A stretch of 64,000 bases of DNA from Corynebacterium xerosis NBRC 16721 = ATCC 373 (GTDB taxonomy: Bacteria > Actinomycetota > Actinomycetes > Mycobacteriales > Mycobacteriaceae). This document shows positions 40,492 to 49,851 of this stretch, piece after piece. The DNA is taken from positions 62,001 to 126,000 of the forward strand of contig NZ_BCRD01000001.1 in assembly GCF_001552415.1 (NCBI RefSeq), read 5' to 3'. Below the pieces are notes generated by a model. The model worked only from the letters and a program-made list of their open reading frames with translations, did not search any database and was not told where the DNA came from. The position numbers were made by a program, and so were the translations under genes. Within the stretch, counting starts at the first letter, position 1. The number at the start of each line of letters is the position of its first letter.

Positions 40492-40552
40492 CCCGCGGAG
40501 CGGCACCCGCCGCTGGGCACCTCAGCTGAGCCCGCTGCCCTCGGCACCCGCT

Positions 40553-40616
40553 AACCCACCCCGAATGGTTTAACCCACCCGCTGTAACGGGTGGGTTAAA
40601 CCATTCGGGGTGGGTT
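40553..40616. repeat. Perfect 29-bp inverted repeat (hairpin) downstream of ksgA
   Basis: Arms 40553-40581 and 40588-40616 are exact reverse complements with a 6-nt loop, CTGTAA. Each arm contains two near-copies of AACCCACCC. It may be a bidirectional terminator (a T follows the second arm), but 29 perfect pairs exceed any other terminator in the window. It marks the exact point where the inserted block begins. Confidence 0.9.
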
Positions 40617-40744
40617 TGGCGTTGGCGGGGAAAAGGGGAGCGACGGCGGCCGTCGTCAAGCGAAAAGTGGCGGTGAGCTGGCATGTTCGAGAACTCGGCC
40701 GAAGTTCCGGCCAGGTCATCCGGAGCGTGTTCTAGCTTGTGGTC

Positions 40745-41644
40745 ATGACTTTCACGAATGAAACCATTGACCACTTGTTCACTGCCCCGGGCGCGCTTCG
40801 CGGCGTGCTCGCCGACGCCTGCGCGGGCGATGCGGACCCCGGTGGAACCTCCGCCGGCGGGGGACTGATCTGCCCGGACGCCGACCTCGACTTCCACCCC
40901 GACGAGCTGGGGTTGTTCGACGCGTTCGACGTCATCGACGAGATGCGCGACGACCTGCCGAACCTGAAGCACGTATGGCGTGACGACGACGGCACGAGGG
41001 TGACGCTCGTCGCCGAGACGGGGGAGATGCTGGTGGCGTCGTACACCGTCATCGAGCTGGGGCATCGCTCCGGCGGGACGCGGGCCGGTGGTGCCGCGTG
41101 GGACGTGGCGGCGTTCGGTGCCGGCGGGTTCCCCGTGCCGGTCGGCGTGGCGAAGCGGGGCTTCGAGCCCGCGATGACCAAGACCGCGAAGACGGCGGAA
41201 GGCCTGCGGAAGATCGTGGCGCGGATGTTCGCGGGCTGGGTATCCGACGAAACTCGCCGGGCGCGGGACCGGAAGCGCGAGCAGATGAAGCGGCTGACGG
41301 AGAAGAACCGCGCGAAGGCGATCGCGTGGCTCGAGGGACTGCATGGCGCCCTGGAGATGGGTGATCGCGAGTCCCATCGCGGTGACCTGGACGGCCACCA
41401 CTGGCTCGACGGTTTCGACGACCCCGAACTGGCCTACGCGGTGGTTCGCTACCGCGAGAGCGGGCGTGACGTGCTGCGCGTGATGTGGCTGGACCTGACC
41501 AGCGTCGATGATGCCGTCGCGGACCTGAAGGAGTGTCGCGTCGAGAGCATCGAGGCCGCCGACCTCATCGGAGACGAAGCGGTTTGGCAGATCCTGACGT
41601 GGGACGACGAGAATCGCACGCCGGCGGATTGGACGGCGGCGTGA
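40745..41644 (+). CDS. Protein of unknown function (first of an overlapping pair)
   Basis: A soluble protein of 299 aa that I do not recognise. TAGCTT (40733-40738) lies 6 nt before ATG 40745, a leaderless start. The acidic N-terminal half (DLDFHPDELGLFDAFDVIDEMRDDL) is followed by a basic coiled segment (RRARDRKREQMKRLTEKNRAKAIAW) and an acidic, Trp-containing C-terminus. There are no membrane segments, signal peptide or known catalytic motif. The stop overlaps the GTG of the next gene (GTGA), so the two are co-translated and probably function together. An accessory two-protein system is possible; no function is claimed. Confidence 0.7.
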   Translation: MTFTNETIDHLFTAPGALRGVLADACAGDADPGGTSAGGGLICPDADLDFHPDELGLFDAFDVIDEMRDDLPNLKHVWRDDDGTRVTLVAETGEMLVASYTVIELGHRSGGTRAGGAAWDVAAFGAGGFPVPVGVAKRGFEPAMTKTAKTAEGLRKIVARMFAGWVSDETRRARDRKREQMKRLTEKNRAKAIAWLEGLHGALEMGDRESHRGDLDGHHWLDGFDDPELAYAVVRYRESGRDVLRVMWLDLTSVDDAVADLKECRVESIEAADLIGDEAVWQILTWDDENRTPADWTAA

Positions 41645-42201
41645 GCAGCTCGGACGTATGGCGCGTGACGGTCGAGTTCTCGGTGACGGATGTCATTCGC
41701 TGTGGGGCGGTCGCCGATCCCGGGGCGGCCGCCGTGCCGGTCGCAGTGCCGGACGACGCGCCGGCCGCCGTGGCGAACTTCGACGAGCTGGAGCGGCACC
41801 TCAAACGGTTTCCCGGGTTGGACTTGACCTTTGACCGCGCGGCAAACGTCGGAGTGGTCGATGTCGTGGTGCAAAGGCCGGGCGGTCGGTGGGGCGCTAC
41901 TGACGCCGGCGAGGCGGCGACCATGGCGACGGGGATCGTCTCCGACATCGCGGGCGTGGTTCTGCGGGTTCCGACGGACCGGGTGGCGACGGTCGTCGGC
42001 GGTGACGTGGAAAAGATCGCGCAGCGCACCGCCTGGTGGCATGCCGACGAAGACGCGCCGATGACCGATTCGGAGCGCCATGGTTTCCTGCGGCGCCAAG
42101 GCGTGTTCGACGAACGCATGACGGCGGAAGAGCGGTACTCGATGCTCGAGGAGTGGGCCAACGATGTCGACGTGAAAATCGGCATCGCCGCAGGTTTCTA
42201 G
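41641..42201 (+). CDS. Protein of unknown function (second of an overlapping pair)
   Basis: Soluble protein of 186 aa starting VSSSDVWRVTVEFSVTDVIRCG at GTG 41641. Mixed alpha/beta pattern: strands VTVEFSV and GVVDVVV, acidic helix ANFDELERHLKRFPG, C-terminal helix MTAEERYSMLEEWAND. No family recognised, no membrane segment. Its frame and codon use match a coding gene. Coupled to the preceding gene by a 4-nt overlap. It converges with the Nudix gene, 37 nt apart. Confidence 0.68.
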   Translation: MSSSDVWRVTVEFSVTDVIRCGAVADPGAAAVPVAVPDDAPAAVANFDELERHLKRFPGLDLTFDRAANVGVVDVVVQRPGGRWGATDAGEAATMATGIVSDIAGVVLRVPTDRVATVVGGDVEKIAQRTAWWHADEDAPMTDSERHGFLRRQGVFDERMTAEERYSMLEEWANDVDVKIGIAAGF

Positions 42202-42238
42202 CTTCGGTGGTGCGACGAGGAGGCTGAGCTCGTGGGGG

Positions 42239-42748
42239 TCACCGCCCCAGCACGCGGCCGACGTGCCAGGCCAGCGGCAGCTCGGCGAGCTCGTCGGGCG
42301 TGGCCCACAAGTAGTCGGAGTGCTCGCGGGTCAGCGTGATCTCGGGGACCTCGGGGGCCTCGCCTGCGTCGGTGGCGTCGGCATCGTCGCCGGGGATGAA
42401 TGCTTCGAAAGTGACGATGTGGTACCTGAAGTCACCGCCCTTGGTGTCGGGATTCGACCAGTGCGCGACTTCCGGGCCGAGTTCACCGACCAGGCCCGTC
42501 TCCTCCGTCAACTCCCGCAGGGCCGCGACCGCGGGCTCCTCGCCCGGCTCGCTCTTGCCTCCGGGCACATCCCACTGATCGCCGAGATAGCCGCCGGGGG
42601 CGCGGCGCAGCACCAGCAATCGGTCACCGCGGCGCACCAGGACGTTGCAGACCCAGCCGTCCGCCTCCGGCCAGGCGGACAACGTGGCCGTGCCCTCGGG
42701 CTCGCGGCGGCTGGTGGCAGGCTTGTCGTGGTGGCGGTCGTCGATCAT
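42239..42748 (-). CDS. Nudix hydrolase (NUDIX domain protein)
   Basis: Cytosolic pyrophosphohydrolase of 169 aa. The Nudix box GGKSEPGEEPAVAALRELTEETGL (given here in two overlapping parts, GGKSEPGEEP and AALRELTEETG) carries the catalytic REXXEE core. The N-terminal tail of about 25 residues is polar. Fold features VRRGDRLLVLRRAPGGYLGDQWDVPGG suggest a MutT-like, nucleotide-sanitising or broad-range enzyme. TAAGAT lies 6 nt before ATG 42748 on the minus strand (leaderless). Substrate unknown. Confidence 0.88.
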   Translation of the reverse strand: MIDDRHHDKPATSRREPEGTATLSAWPEADGWVCNVLVRRGDRLLVLRRAPGGYLGDQWDVPGGKSEPGEEPAVAALRELTEETGLVGELGPEVAHWSNPDTKGGDFRYHIVTFEAFIPGDDADATDAGEAPEVPEITLTREHSDYLWATPDELAELPLAWHVGRVLGR

Positions 42749-42926
42749 GGGGAAATCTTAAGGTGGCCCCGGATTCGCCGCGCAATCCACGGTCGGTCGC
42801 CCCCACCCGCGCCGCCCCTCCCACGGGCCGCATCCGGTGACCCTTCTCGGGACGGCGCCGTTGCCGGCGCATTCCCTGGTCACGGCGGCCGCCCATAACT
42901 TTCCAATAAAGTTCCTCATGCAAAAA

Positions 42927-42945
42927 CAGTGATCGTCGTACACTG
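42927..42945. promoter_or_regulatory. Inverted repeat at the lpqY promoter
   Basis: CAGTG (42927-42931) and CACTG (42941-42945) flank 9 nt. The second arm overlaps TACACT (42939-42944), a probable -10 some 46 nt before the lpqY start. A regulator bound here would block the promoter. AAGAGGAG precedes the lpqY start codon. Confidence 0.4.
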
Positions 42946-42989
42946 AGAAATGGCTTATCAAATCTCCGACAAGAGGAGCTGATGGAACC

Positions 42990-44486
42990 ATGAGGGCTTC
43001 GCAAGGACGATCCCCGACGGGGGATCACCGACGATGGGGCCGCCGGCTCCATGGGCGGCCACATGAACCGGAAGCGACGGCGGACGTCGCACGCCCCCGT
43101 CGCAAAGCACATTGGAAGCGCAAGTCCGCGGCGCTGCTCGCGGCGCTGACCGTCGCATCCCCGATGCTGGCGGCCTGCGGCACCGACGAGGGCGGGCCGA
43201 CCGTCCTGCGGTTCATGGGCCCCGCCGACGGCGTCGACCAGTACACCGCCGCCGCGCAGAAATGCTCGGACCAGGCCGACGGCCGGTACACCATCGAGTA
43301 CGACGTCTCCGCCAAGCAGACCGACGACCAGCGCCTGCAGCTGGCGCGGCGCATCGTCGGCGGCGACGATTCCTTCGACATCATGGGTCTGGACGTCACG
43401 TGGACCGCCGAGTTCGCCGAAGCGGGCTGGGCGGTCGAGTTCCCGGAGGACGTCGCCAAGCGGGTCGAGGACGGCACGCTGTCCGGCCCGATGGAAACCG
43501 CCACGTGGGACGACAAGGTCTACGGCGCTCCGCTGAACACGAACACGCAGCTCATGTGGTACCGCAAGTCGCTGATGCCGCAGGGCCCCGACGGCCAGCC
43601 GGCGCCCCCGCGCACGTGGAAGGAAATCGCCGCGCACGGCGGAACGCTCGCCGACGAGGGCAAGCCCTCCTACATCGGCGTGCAGGCCGCGCAGTACGAG
43701 GGCGTGGTCGTGTGGTTCAACTCCATGCTCGAAGCCGCCGGCGGCTCCATCGTCGACGAGTCCGGCCGCGAAGCCACCATCGACGAAGGCGACGCCGCCC
43801 AGCGCGCACTGGAAGCGATGAAGGCCGTGGCCACCGCGAAGGGCGCCGATCCGTCGACGTCGCAGCTCGACGAGAACATGGCCCGCCTGGCCTTCGACCG
43901 CGGCGACGCATTCATGCAGGTCAACTACCCGTTCGTGTACGCGGGCCTGAAGGAGAAGGCGGAGGGCGGCGACGCCCGCGCCAAGGAGGCCTTCGACGAC
44001 CTCGGCTGGGCGGTCTACCCCGGCATGGAGGCCGACGAGCCGTCCAAGGCGACCATCGGCGGCCTCAACATCGCCGTGCCGTCGACGTCGAAGAACCAGG
44101 ATCTCGCGTTCGAGGCCATCGAGTGCCTGCGCAACGAAGAAAACCAGTTGCACAACGCGCTCACCGGCGGCCTGCCGCCGACGCTGACCAAGCTGTACAC
44201 CGAGGCGACCGACGAGTTCATCGAGGAGTACCCCTTCTACCGGGAGATCTTCGAGTCGCTCAACACGCTCGACCCGGCGGACCTGGGGCCGGAGGAGCAG
44301 AGCCTGCTCCCCGATGAACGCACCGTCTCCGTCGCCGTTCGCCCCGCGTCGCCCGCCTACCAGTCCGTGTCGATTCTCCTGGCGTCGCGGCTGAGCCCGC
44401 CGGGCGAGATCGACCCGGAATCGCTCGTGCCCGAACTCGCCGACGAGATCGACCGGGCCATCAAGTCCGAAGGGTTGGTGCCGTGA
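42990..44486 (+). CDS. lpqY: Trehalose-binding lipoprotein LpqY
   Basis: Substrate-binding lipoprotein of 498 aa for the LpqY-SugABC importer, which recovers trehalose released during mycolate transfer. An unusually long basic N-terminus leads to the lipobox LAAC near residue 62. Strong resemblance to M. tuberculosis LpqY: LDVTWTAEFAEAGWAV, NTNTQLMWYRKSL, QAAQYEGVVVWFNSMLEAAGGSI, KATIGGLNIAV, AVRPASPAYQSVSILLASRLSP and EIDPESLVPELADE. The order lpqY-sugA-sugB-sugC follows with overlaps or short gaps. AAGAGGAG upstream. A start further inside, near the signal peptide, is possible. Confidence 0.87.
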   Translation: MRASQGRSPTGDHRRWGRRLHGRPHEPEATADVARPRRKAHWKRKSAALLAALTVASPMLAACGTDEGGPTVLRFMGPADGVDQYTAAAQKCSDQADGRYTIEYDVSAKQTDDQRLQLARRIVGGDDSFDIMGLDVTWTAEFAEAGWAVEFPEDVAKRVEDGTLSGPMETATWDDKVYGAPLNTNTQLMWYRKSLMPQGPDGQPAPPRTWKEIAAHGGTLADEGKPSYIGVQAAQYEGVVVWFNSMLEAAGGSIVDESGREATIDEGDAAQRALEAMKAVATAKGADPSTSQLDENMARLAFDRGDAFMQVNYPFVYAGLKEKAEGGDARAKEAFDDLGWAVYPGMEADEPSKATIGGLNIAVPSTSKNQDLAFEAIECLRNEENQLHNALTGGLPPTLTKLYTEATDEFIEEYPFYREIFESLNTLDPADLGPEEQSLLPDERTVSVAVRPASPAYQSVSILLASRLSPPGEIDPESLVPELADEIDRAIKSEGLVP

Positions 44487-45445
44487 TGACCGCGCCAAAG
44501 ACCACGTCGCCCGCGTCCGTCGCGCCCGATGAGCCGACGGCCGCCGTCGACAAGAAGGCGAAGCACAAGTACTCCGACGGCCGCAAGGCCGAGCGGCGCC
44601 TGGGCATGATGCTTGTCGCGCCGGCGGTGATCCTGATGCTGGCCGTCACCGCGTACCCGATCATCTACGCCGTGTGGCTGTCGATGCAGCGCTACGACCT
44701 GCGTTTCCCCGCCGACCGCGAATTCGTCGGCCTGGACAACTACGCCGCCGTGCTGTCGTCGGGCTACTGGTGGGAATCGCTGTGGGTGACCGTGTTCATC
44801 ACGGTGATCTCGGTGATCATCGAGTTCGTTCTCGGCCTGGCCATCGCGATGGTCATGCACCGGGCGATCTTCGGCCGCGGCATCGTCCGAACGGTGGTGC
44901 TGGTGCCCTACGGCATCGTCACCGTCGCCGCCGCCTACTCGTGGAACTACGCCTGGACGCCGGGCACCGGCTACCTGGCCAATTTGCTTCCCGACGGGTC
45001 GGCGCCGCTGACCGAGCAGTGGCCGTCGATTTTCATCATCATCCTCGCCGAGGTGTGGAAGACCACGCCGTTCATGGCGCTGCTGCTGCTCGCCGGCCTG
45101 GCCCTGGTGCCGGACGACGTGCTCAAGGCCGCGGCCCTGGACGGCGCCGGATTCTGGCACCGCCTGTTCAAGATCACGCTTCCGCTGATGAAGCCGTCGA
45201 TCATCGTGGCGCTGCTGTTCCGCACGCTCGACGCGTTCCGCGTGTTCGACAACATCTACATCCTGACCAAGGGCAACAACGGCACCGGCTCGGTGTCGAT
45301 CCTCGGCTACAACAACCTGTTCAAGGCGTTCAACCTGGGCATCGGCTCCGCGATATCGGTGCTGATCTTCCTGTGCGTGGCCGTCATCGCATTCATCTTC
45401 GTCAAGGGGCTCGGCGCATCGACCCCGGGCAACGGGAAGGAGTGA
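44486..45445 (+). CDS. sugA: Trehalose ABC transporter permease SugA
   Basis: MalF-type inner-membrane permease of 319 aa. ATG 44486 overlaps the lpqY stop (TGATG). A 35-residue charged tail precedes six hydrophobic helices. The EAA loop that couples to the ATPase is ALVPDDVLKAAALDGAGFWHRLFKITLPL. The FDNIYILTKG region near the C-terminus is typical of MalF relatives. Partner of SugB and SugC. Confidence 0.88.
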   Translation: MTAPKTTSPASVAPDEPTAAVDKKAKHKYSDGRKAERRLGMMLVAPAVILMLAVTAYPIIYAVWLSMQRYDLRFPADREFVGLDNYAAVLSSGYWWESLWVTVFITVISVIIEFVLGLAIAMVMHRAIFGRGIVRTVVLVPYGIVTVAAAYSWNYAWTPGTGYLANLLPDGSAPLTEQWPSIFIIILAEVWKTTPFMALLLLAGLALVPDDVLKAAALDGAGFWHRLFKITLPLMKPSIIVALLFRTLDAFRVFDNIYILTKGNNGTGSVSILGYNNLFKAFNLGIGSAISVLIFLCVAVIAFIFVKGLGASTPGNGKE

Positions 45446-45451
45446 TCGGCC

Positions 45452-46285
45452 ATGCAACGAGGAACCGGAAAAGAAAAGGCGCTCTGGACCATCGCGCTGG
45501 TGCTCGTCGTCTTGTACGCGCTGGTGCCCGTGGCCTGGATCGCGTCATTGTCGTTCAAGACCACGGCCACCCTCCACGACGGGCATTTCATTCCGCGCGA
45601 GTGGACCCTGGACAACTACAAGGGGATCTTCTCCACGTCGGAGTTCACCCGGGCGCTGATCAACTCGATCGGCATCGGCATCATCACCACGTTGATCGCC
45701 GTCATCGTGGGCACCATGGCCGCCTACGCCATCGCCCGCCTGACGTTCCCCGGCAAGTCGGTGATCCTCGGCGTTTCGCTGCTCATCGCGATGTTCCCGC
45801 AGGTGTCGCTGGTCAGCCCGCTGTTCGACATCGAGCGCAAGCTCGGCCTGTTCGACACGTGGCCCGGCCTGATCCTGCCGTACATCACGTTCGCGCTGCC
45901 GATGGCCATCTTCATCCTGTCGTCCTTCTTCAAGGAGATCCCGTGGGAGCTGGAGAAGGCCGCGCAGATGGACGGCGCCACGCCGTTTCAGGCGTTCCGC
46001 CTGGTGGTGGCTCCGTTGGCCATCCCGGGCATCGTCACCGCGGCGATCCTGGTGTTCATCTTCGCGTGGAACGACTTCCTGTTGGCGGTGTCGCTGACCT
46101 CCACGGAGGCCGCCCGCACCGCACCGGCCGCGATGGCCAACTTCACGGGTTCGTCCCAGTTCGAGGAGCCGACGGGTTCGATCGCCGCGGCGGCGATCGT
46201 CATCACCATCCCGATCATCATCTTCGTCGTCATTTTCCAACGCCGCATCGTGGCCGGCCTGACCTCCGGCGCAGTGAAGGGATAG
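45452..46285 (+). CDS. sugB: Trehalose ABC transporter permease SugB
   Basis: MalG-type permease of 277 aa, 6 nt after sugA. Six hydrophobic helices; the EAA motif is [33 protein letters not shown], and [15 protein letters not shown] is the usual helix 5-6 region. It forms the heterodimeric channel with SugA. Confidence 0.88.
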   Translation: MQRGTGKEKALWTIALVLVVLYALVPVAWIASLSFKTTATLHDGHFIPREWTLDNYKGIFSTSEFTRALINSIGIGIITTLIAVIVGTMAAYAIARLTFPGKSVILGVSLLIAMFPQVSLVSPLFDIERKLGLFDTWPGLILPYITFALPMAIFILSSFFKEIPWELEKAAQMDGATPFQAFRLVVAPLAIPGIVTAAILVFIFAWNDFLLAVSLTSTEAARTAPAAMANFTGSSQFEEPTGSIAAAAIVITIPIIIFVVIFQRRIVAGLTSGAVKG

Positions 46286-46291
46286 CAAGTC

Positions 46292-47467
46292 ATGGCCGAA
46301 ATCGAACTCAAGAACGTGTCCAAGAGGTTCCCGGACGGGGCCGTCGGCGTCGACGACGCGAACCTGCACATCAAGGACGGGGAGTTCATCATCCTCGTCG
46401 GCCCGTCGGGCTGCGGCAAGTCGACGACGCTGAACATGATCGCCGGGCTGGAGGACATCACCGACGGTGATCTGCTCATCGGCGGCGACCGCGTCAACGA
46501 CGTCGCCCCGAAGGACCGCGACATCGCGATGGTGTTCCAGTCCTACGCGCTGTACCCGCACATGACGGTGCGCGAGAACATCGAGTTCCCGCTGAAGCTG
46601 GCGAAGCTGCCGAAGAAGGAGATCGACGAGAAGGTCGCCGAGGCCTCGCGCATCCTCGATCTGGATCCGTACCTGGACCGCAAGCCGTCGAACCTGTCGG
46701 GCGGGCAGCGCCAGCGCGTGGCCATGGGCCGTGCGATCGTGCGCCGCCCGAAGGTGTTCCTCATGGACGAGCCGCTGTCGAACCTCGACGCGAAGCTGCG
46801 CGTGCAGATGCGCGCGGAGATTTCACGGCTGCAGGATCAGCTGGGCGTCACCACCGTCTACGTCACGCACGACCAGACCGAGGCGATGACCCTCGGCGAC
46901 CGCGTCGTGGTGATGAAGGGCGGCGTGATCCAGCAGGTCGGCGAGCCGCAGGAGCTCTACGATCACCCGAAGAACCTGTTCATCGCCGGTTTCATCGGCT
47001 CGCCGTCGATGAACTTCACGCCCGGCCGCCTCAACGGCGGCGTGGTGTCCACCGGGTTGGGCGACATCCCCCTGGGCGAGGAACTGGCGTCCAAGCTGGG
47101 GGATTCCAACGACCGCCAGGTCATCGTCGGCCTGCGCCCGGAGGCGTTCGAGGACGCGTCCCTGGTCGAGGAGGACCAGCGCGGCAACGGCGTGGTCACC
47201 GAGGTTGACGTCGAGGTGCTCGAGTCGATGGGCTCGGACAAGTTCGCGCACTTCACCGCCCCGGAGACGGGGGAGAAGGGCGCCGGCGGCGTCGCATCGT
47301 CGGCGGCCGCGGCGGACGCGGGCCTGGACGACAAGTCCACGGGCACCATGGTCGCGCGGCTGTCGGCGGAGTCGCCGGCGCGGCGCGGCGAGAAGGTGTC
47401 GCTGTGGTTCGACCCCGCGAAGGTCACCGTCTTCGACGCGGAGACCGGCGACAACCTGGGGCTGTGA
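46292..47467 (+). CDS. sugC: Trehalose ABC transporter ATP-binding protein SugC
   Basis: MalK-type ATPase of 391 aa that drives SugAB. Motifs: Walker [11 protein letters not shown]-loop [14 protein letters not shown], signature [18 protein letters not shown], Walker [18 protein letters not shown]-loop [19 protein letters not shown]-like regulatory domain ends the protein. Paralogue of the ATPase at 1635; both share the core, but SugC has an Ala/Gly-rich insert ([16 protein letters not shown]) in the regulatory domain. Last gene of the operon. Confidence 0.92.
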   Translation: MAEIELKNVSKRFPDGAVGVDDANLHIKDGEFIILVGPSGCGKSTTLNMIAGLEDITDGDLLIGGDRVNDVAPKDRDIAMVFQSYALYPHMTVRENIEFPLKLAKLPKKEIDEKVAEASRILDLDPYLDRKPSNLSGGQRQRVAMGRAIVRRPKVFLMDEPLSNLDAKLRVQMRAEISRLQDQLGVTTVYVTHDQTEAMTLGDRVVVMKGGVIQQVGEPQELYDHPKNLFIAGFIGSPSMNFTPGRLNGGVVSTGLGDIPLGEELASKLGDSNDRQVIVGLRPEAFEDASLVEEDQRGNGVVTEVDVEVLESMGSDKFAHFTAPETGEKGAGGVASSAAAADAGLDDKSTGTMVARLSAESPARRGEKVSLWFDPAKVTVFDAETGDNLGL

Positions 47468-47486
47468 CCCGCAGTTGATCGACCAA

Positions 47487-47514
47487 GCCCGGCGTGGCCG
47501 CGTGCGCGCCGGGC
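47487..47514 (+). terminator. Hairpin after the lpqY-sugABC operon
   Basis: GCCCGGCG (47487-47494) pairs with CGCCGGGC (47507-47514), starting 20 nt after the sugC stop; no T-run follows. Genes converge here. Confidence 0.5.
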
Positions 47515-47553
47515 CCTCGTGAAGCACCGGCCCTCACCGGCCGCCGACCCGGA

Positions 47554-48402
47554 TCACTCGGGTTGGCGGCCGGTTTCGCGTACCCGCTCGAAGACGTCGT
47601 CCGACCATTCGTGGCGGCGGATGAGGCGGTAGCGTTCCGCGGCGATCCACACGTAGAGTTCGGCGTCGGTGTGGTTGGGGGCTAGGCCGACGGCGCGGGC
47701 GGCGGCGACGACCGGCTCGTACTCGGTGGTGAACCAGCGGTCGGCGACGTCCTCGCGGGGGAGGAACGCGCGCTCTGCCTGCATGGTGCGGAAGCCCCAG
47801 GCCTCGACGTTTTCCGCGAGCTCGGCGTACTTCCAGGGGTTGGGCAGGACGATCCTTGCGGCTCGCTCGGCGGGCAGCGGCACGCGCGACAGGAAGATGC
47901 GGCGGTGGTCCTTGAGCACCAGGTCGCGGTTGGAGCGGATGCCGTCGGCGTCGACGCGCGTAAGGATCTCCGTGACGTGGGCGTCGATGTGCGAATTGCC
48001 GCGATTGCGGGCGATGGAGACGCGGTGGTGGCCGTCGACGACGAAGTACATGCCGCCGACCTTGCGCAACCGCACCGGCGGGACCGTTTCGCCGCGGCGC
48101 TGGGCGGCGTTGATGCGGGCCCACCGTTCGCGGGATATCGACGTGGTGGGGCGGAAGTCGCGGTCGAACTGGCCGGTGCGGTCGACCGAGCCGACGATCG
48201 CCTCGACGGGGACGTCGACCAGGCCGAGCTCGCGGCGGCCGGTTTCGCCCAGCGCGGCGACGACCTCGTCGTAGGGGAGGACCTGCGTGATGTCGTCGGG
48301 TTGGCGGCGCAGCCGTGCCACGGCCCTGCTCAGGCGGGCGCGGCGTCGGGCGCGGGAGAAGTCGGCCTGGGCGTCGGCGTCGGGGAAACCGGTGTCGGCC
48401 AT
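47554..48402 (-). CDS. ParB-like nuclease-domain protein
   Basis: Soluble protein of 282 aa. A basic N-terminus (FSRARRRARLSRAVARLRR) is followed by a ParB/Srx-like fold: PPVRLRKVGGMYFVVDGHHRVSIARNRG contains the DGHHR motif of the ParB CTPase/nuclease box. The C-terminus is helical and Trp-rich. There is no helix-turn-helix as in chromosomal ParB, so segregation is unlikely. Homologous stand-alone proteins are found in actinobacteria without known role. GAAAGGA upstream lies inside the 3' end of the phosphoesterase gene, so the two are coupled. Confidence 0.78.
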   Translation of the reverse strand: MADTGFPDADAQADFSRARRRARLSRAVARLRRQPDDITQVLPYDEVVAALGETGRRELGLVDVPVEAIVGSVDRTGQFDRDFRPTTSISRERWARINAAQRRGETVPPVRLRKVGGMYFVVDGHHRVSIARNRGNSHIDAHVTEILTRVDADGIRSNRDLVLKDHRRIFLSRVPLPAERAARIVLPNPWKYAELAENVEAWGFRTMQAERAFLPREDVADRWFTTEYEPVVAAARAVGLAPNHTDAELYVWIAAERYRLIRRHEWSDDVFERVRETGRQPE

Positions 48403-48404
48403 GG

Positions 48405-49250
48405 TCAACGTCCTTTCAGGAGCAATGCGGCGCGAGGTGTGGAGCGCAGGGTGGAGTGCGGGGTCCCGTGCGCCGGATGGACGCGGGTGAGCGTCCACCC
48501 GACGGTGTTGACGACGAGGGTGCTGCGGCGGGTGCCCTGGGCGCTGCCGTGGGCGGCGGTGTGCGCCGCGGATTCTCCGGCGGCACCGTCCCCGGGAGGC
48601 AGCGAGAATACCCTCCTGTCCGCCCCGTGCAAATGCACGTGGCCGTGCAGGTGGAGGGCGGGGCGGAGCCGTTCGACGAGCGCGTCGACGGCCGGCAGCG
48701 CGCGGTGCACGTCGTCGGTCCCCGCGCCGGGTGTGCCGGGGGCGTGGGTGAGCAGGACGTCGACGAGCGCGCGCGTTGCCGGTCCGCCGCCGGAGCGGTG
48801 GGCGCGCCGGGCTTTGCGCACCACCCGCCGTGCGCGCCGCATCGCCTGGGCTCCGGTCCACTGGTTGGGGCCGGAGGAGTAGCGCCCGCAGCCGCCGAGA
48901 CCCGCGATGCGCAGTCCGGCGACGTCGACGACGTCCCGGTCGGCGGCCCACGCCCCCTCGGGGCCGGGCCAGGAGTCGTGCCGTCCGGCGCGCAACCATC
49001 CGGCGGGCGTGAGCCGGAATCCCTCCAGCGACGGGTCGTGGTTGCCGGGCACCATCACGCAGGGCACGTCGAAGGCGTCGGCGACCGCGGCGACGTAGGC
49101 GAAGTCGAGGTCCCCGGCGGACAGCAGCAGGTCCGGCCGGTTTCCGGGGCCGAGGTCGACGCCGCCGGGGATCGTCAGTGCGGGACGTTCCTCGTCGGCG
49201 ATGGCCAGGACGGTGACCGGGCCCCGTGCTTTGCGACGTTGATGTTCCAT
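48405..49250 (-). CDS. Calcineurin-like metallophosphoesterase
   Basis: Metal-dependent phosphoesterase of 281 aa starting MEHQRRKARGPVTVLAIADEE. Family motifs: LLLSAGDLDFAYV (GD), VPGNHDP (GNHD), LLTHAPGTPG (TH) and LHLHGHVHLHG (GHxH); the first DxH box is weak (AIADEE). The C-terminal region is His/Thr/Ala-rich and less conserved. TACGGT lies 8 nt before ATG 49250, a leaderless start. The stop is 2 nt from the ParB-like start codon, indicating co-translation. Substrate unknown; cyclic nucleotides or phosphoprotein are family possibilities. Confidence 0.8.
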   Translation of the reverse strand: MEHQRRKARGPVTVLAIADEERPALTIPGGVDLGPGNRPDLLLSAGDLDFAYVAAVADAFDVPCVMVPGNHDPSLEGFRLTPAGWLRAGRHDSWPGPEGAWAADRDVVDVAGLRIAGLGGCGRYSSGPNQWTGAQAMRRARRVVRKARRAHRSGGGPATRALVDVLLTHAPGTPGAGTDDVHRALPAVDALVERLRPALHLHGHVHLHGADRRVFSLPPGDGAAGESAAHTAAHGSAQGTRRSTLVVNTVGWTLTRVHPAHGTPHSTLRSTPRAALLLKGR

Positions 49251-49410
49251 CGGGTTCGACCGTATGCGAATGGGCGGCGTGGGGGCAGTGCGGTGTGCGT
49301 CGCGGCGTGCATGGCGGCGGGTGTTCGAACGGCGCGGGCTTTCCCGGCCGGTCGATCCGGGGCGTCTTCTACGGTGACGGCATACGTCGCAAAGCAGAAG
49401 GAGAATCGCC

Positions 49411-49851
49411 ATGACCACGCCCATCGCAGAACCCGTTGCACCCACTGCACCCGTTGCGCCCGTTGCACCCGCGGCGCCGACGGAGATCCCCGACGTGTGG
49501 GAGATGCCGAACCAGGGGTCGGGCTGGTGCGATTGCGGCGAGGACCACGACGTCGACCGCGAACTGGTCCGGTACATGATCGGCCGTGCGCTGGGACGCG
49601 GCGCGAGCGACCGGGAATCCATCACCCACCCGGAGGTGTGCCGCGTGATCATGGACATGTGGCGGTACGCGGAGGTGTGCCGCTTCTTCCACGATGCGGT
49701 GGAGCGCTCGGCGACGGCGATGCACGGCAGCGTCGCCCCGGAATACCCGATGGACGCGGGGCGGCGGATCATCGCCCACTTCGCCAAGACGTGGAACGGC
49801 TGCCCGGAGCAGCTGTGCGGCGGCGGCTTCGACTGGGCAGGGGAGGTGTAG
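49411..49851 (+). CDS. Small Cys-rich protein of unknown function
   Basis: Protein of 146 aa behind AGAAGGAGA. The first 25 residues are an Ala/Pro/Val repeat (APTAPVAPVAPAAP) encoded by a GC-rich tandem repeat. The remainder has WCDCGEDHD, VCRVIMDMWRYAEVCRFFHDAVERS and WNGCPEQLCGGGFDW. Six or so cysteines and two histidines suggest a metal or disulfide site. No family recognised. A copy of the dispersed 11-mer (49385-49395) lies just upstream of the ribosome-binding site. It ends 22 nt before ispE and may be co-transcribed. Confidence 0.65.
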   Translation: MTTPIAEPVAPTAPVAPVAPAAPTEIPDVWEMPNQGSGWCDCGEDHDVDRELVRYMIGRALGRGASDRESITHPEVCRVIMDMWRYAEVCRFFHDAVERSATAMHGSVAPEYPMDAGRRIIAHFAKTWNGCPEQLCGGGFDWAGEV

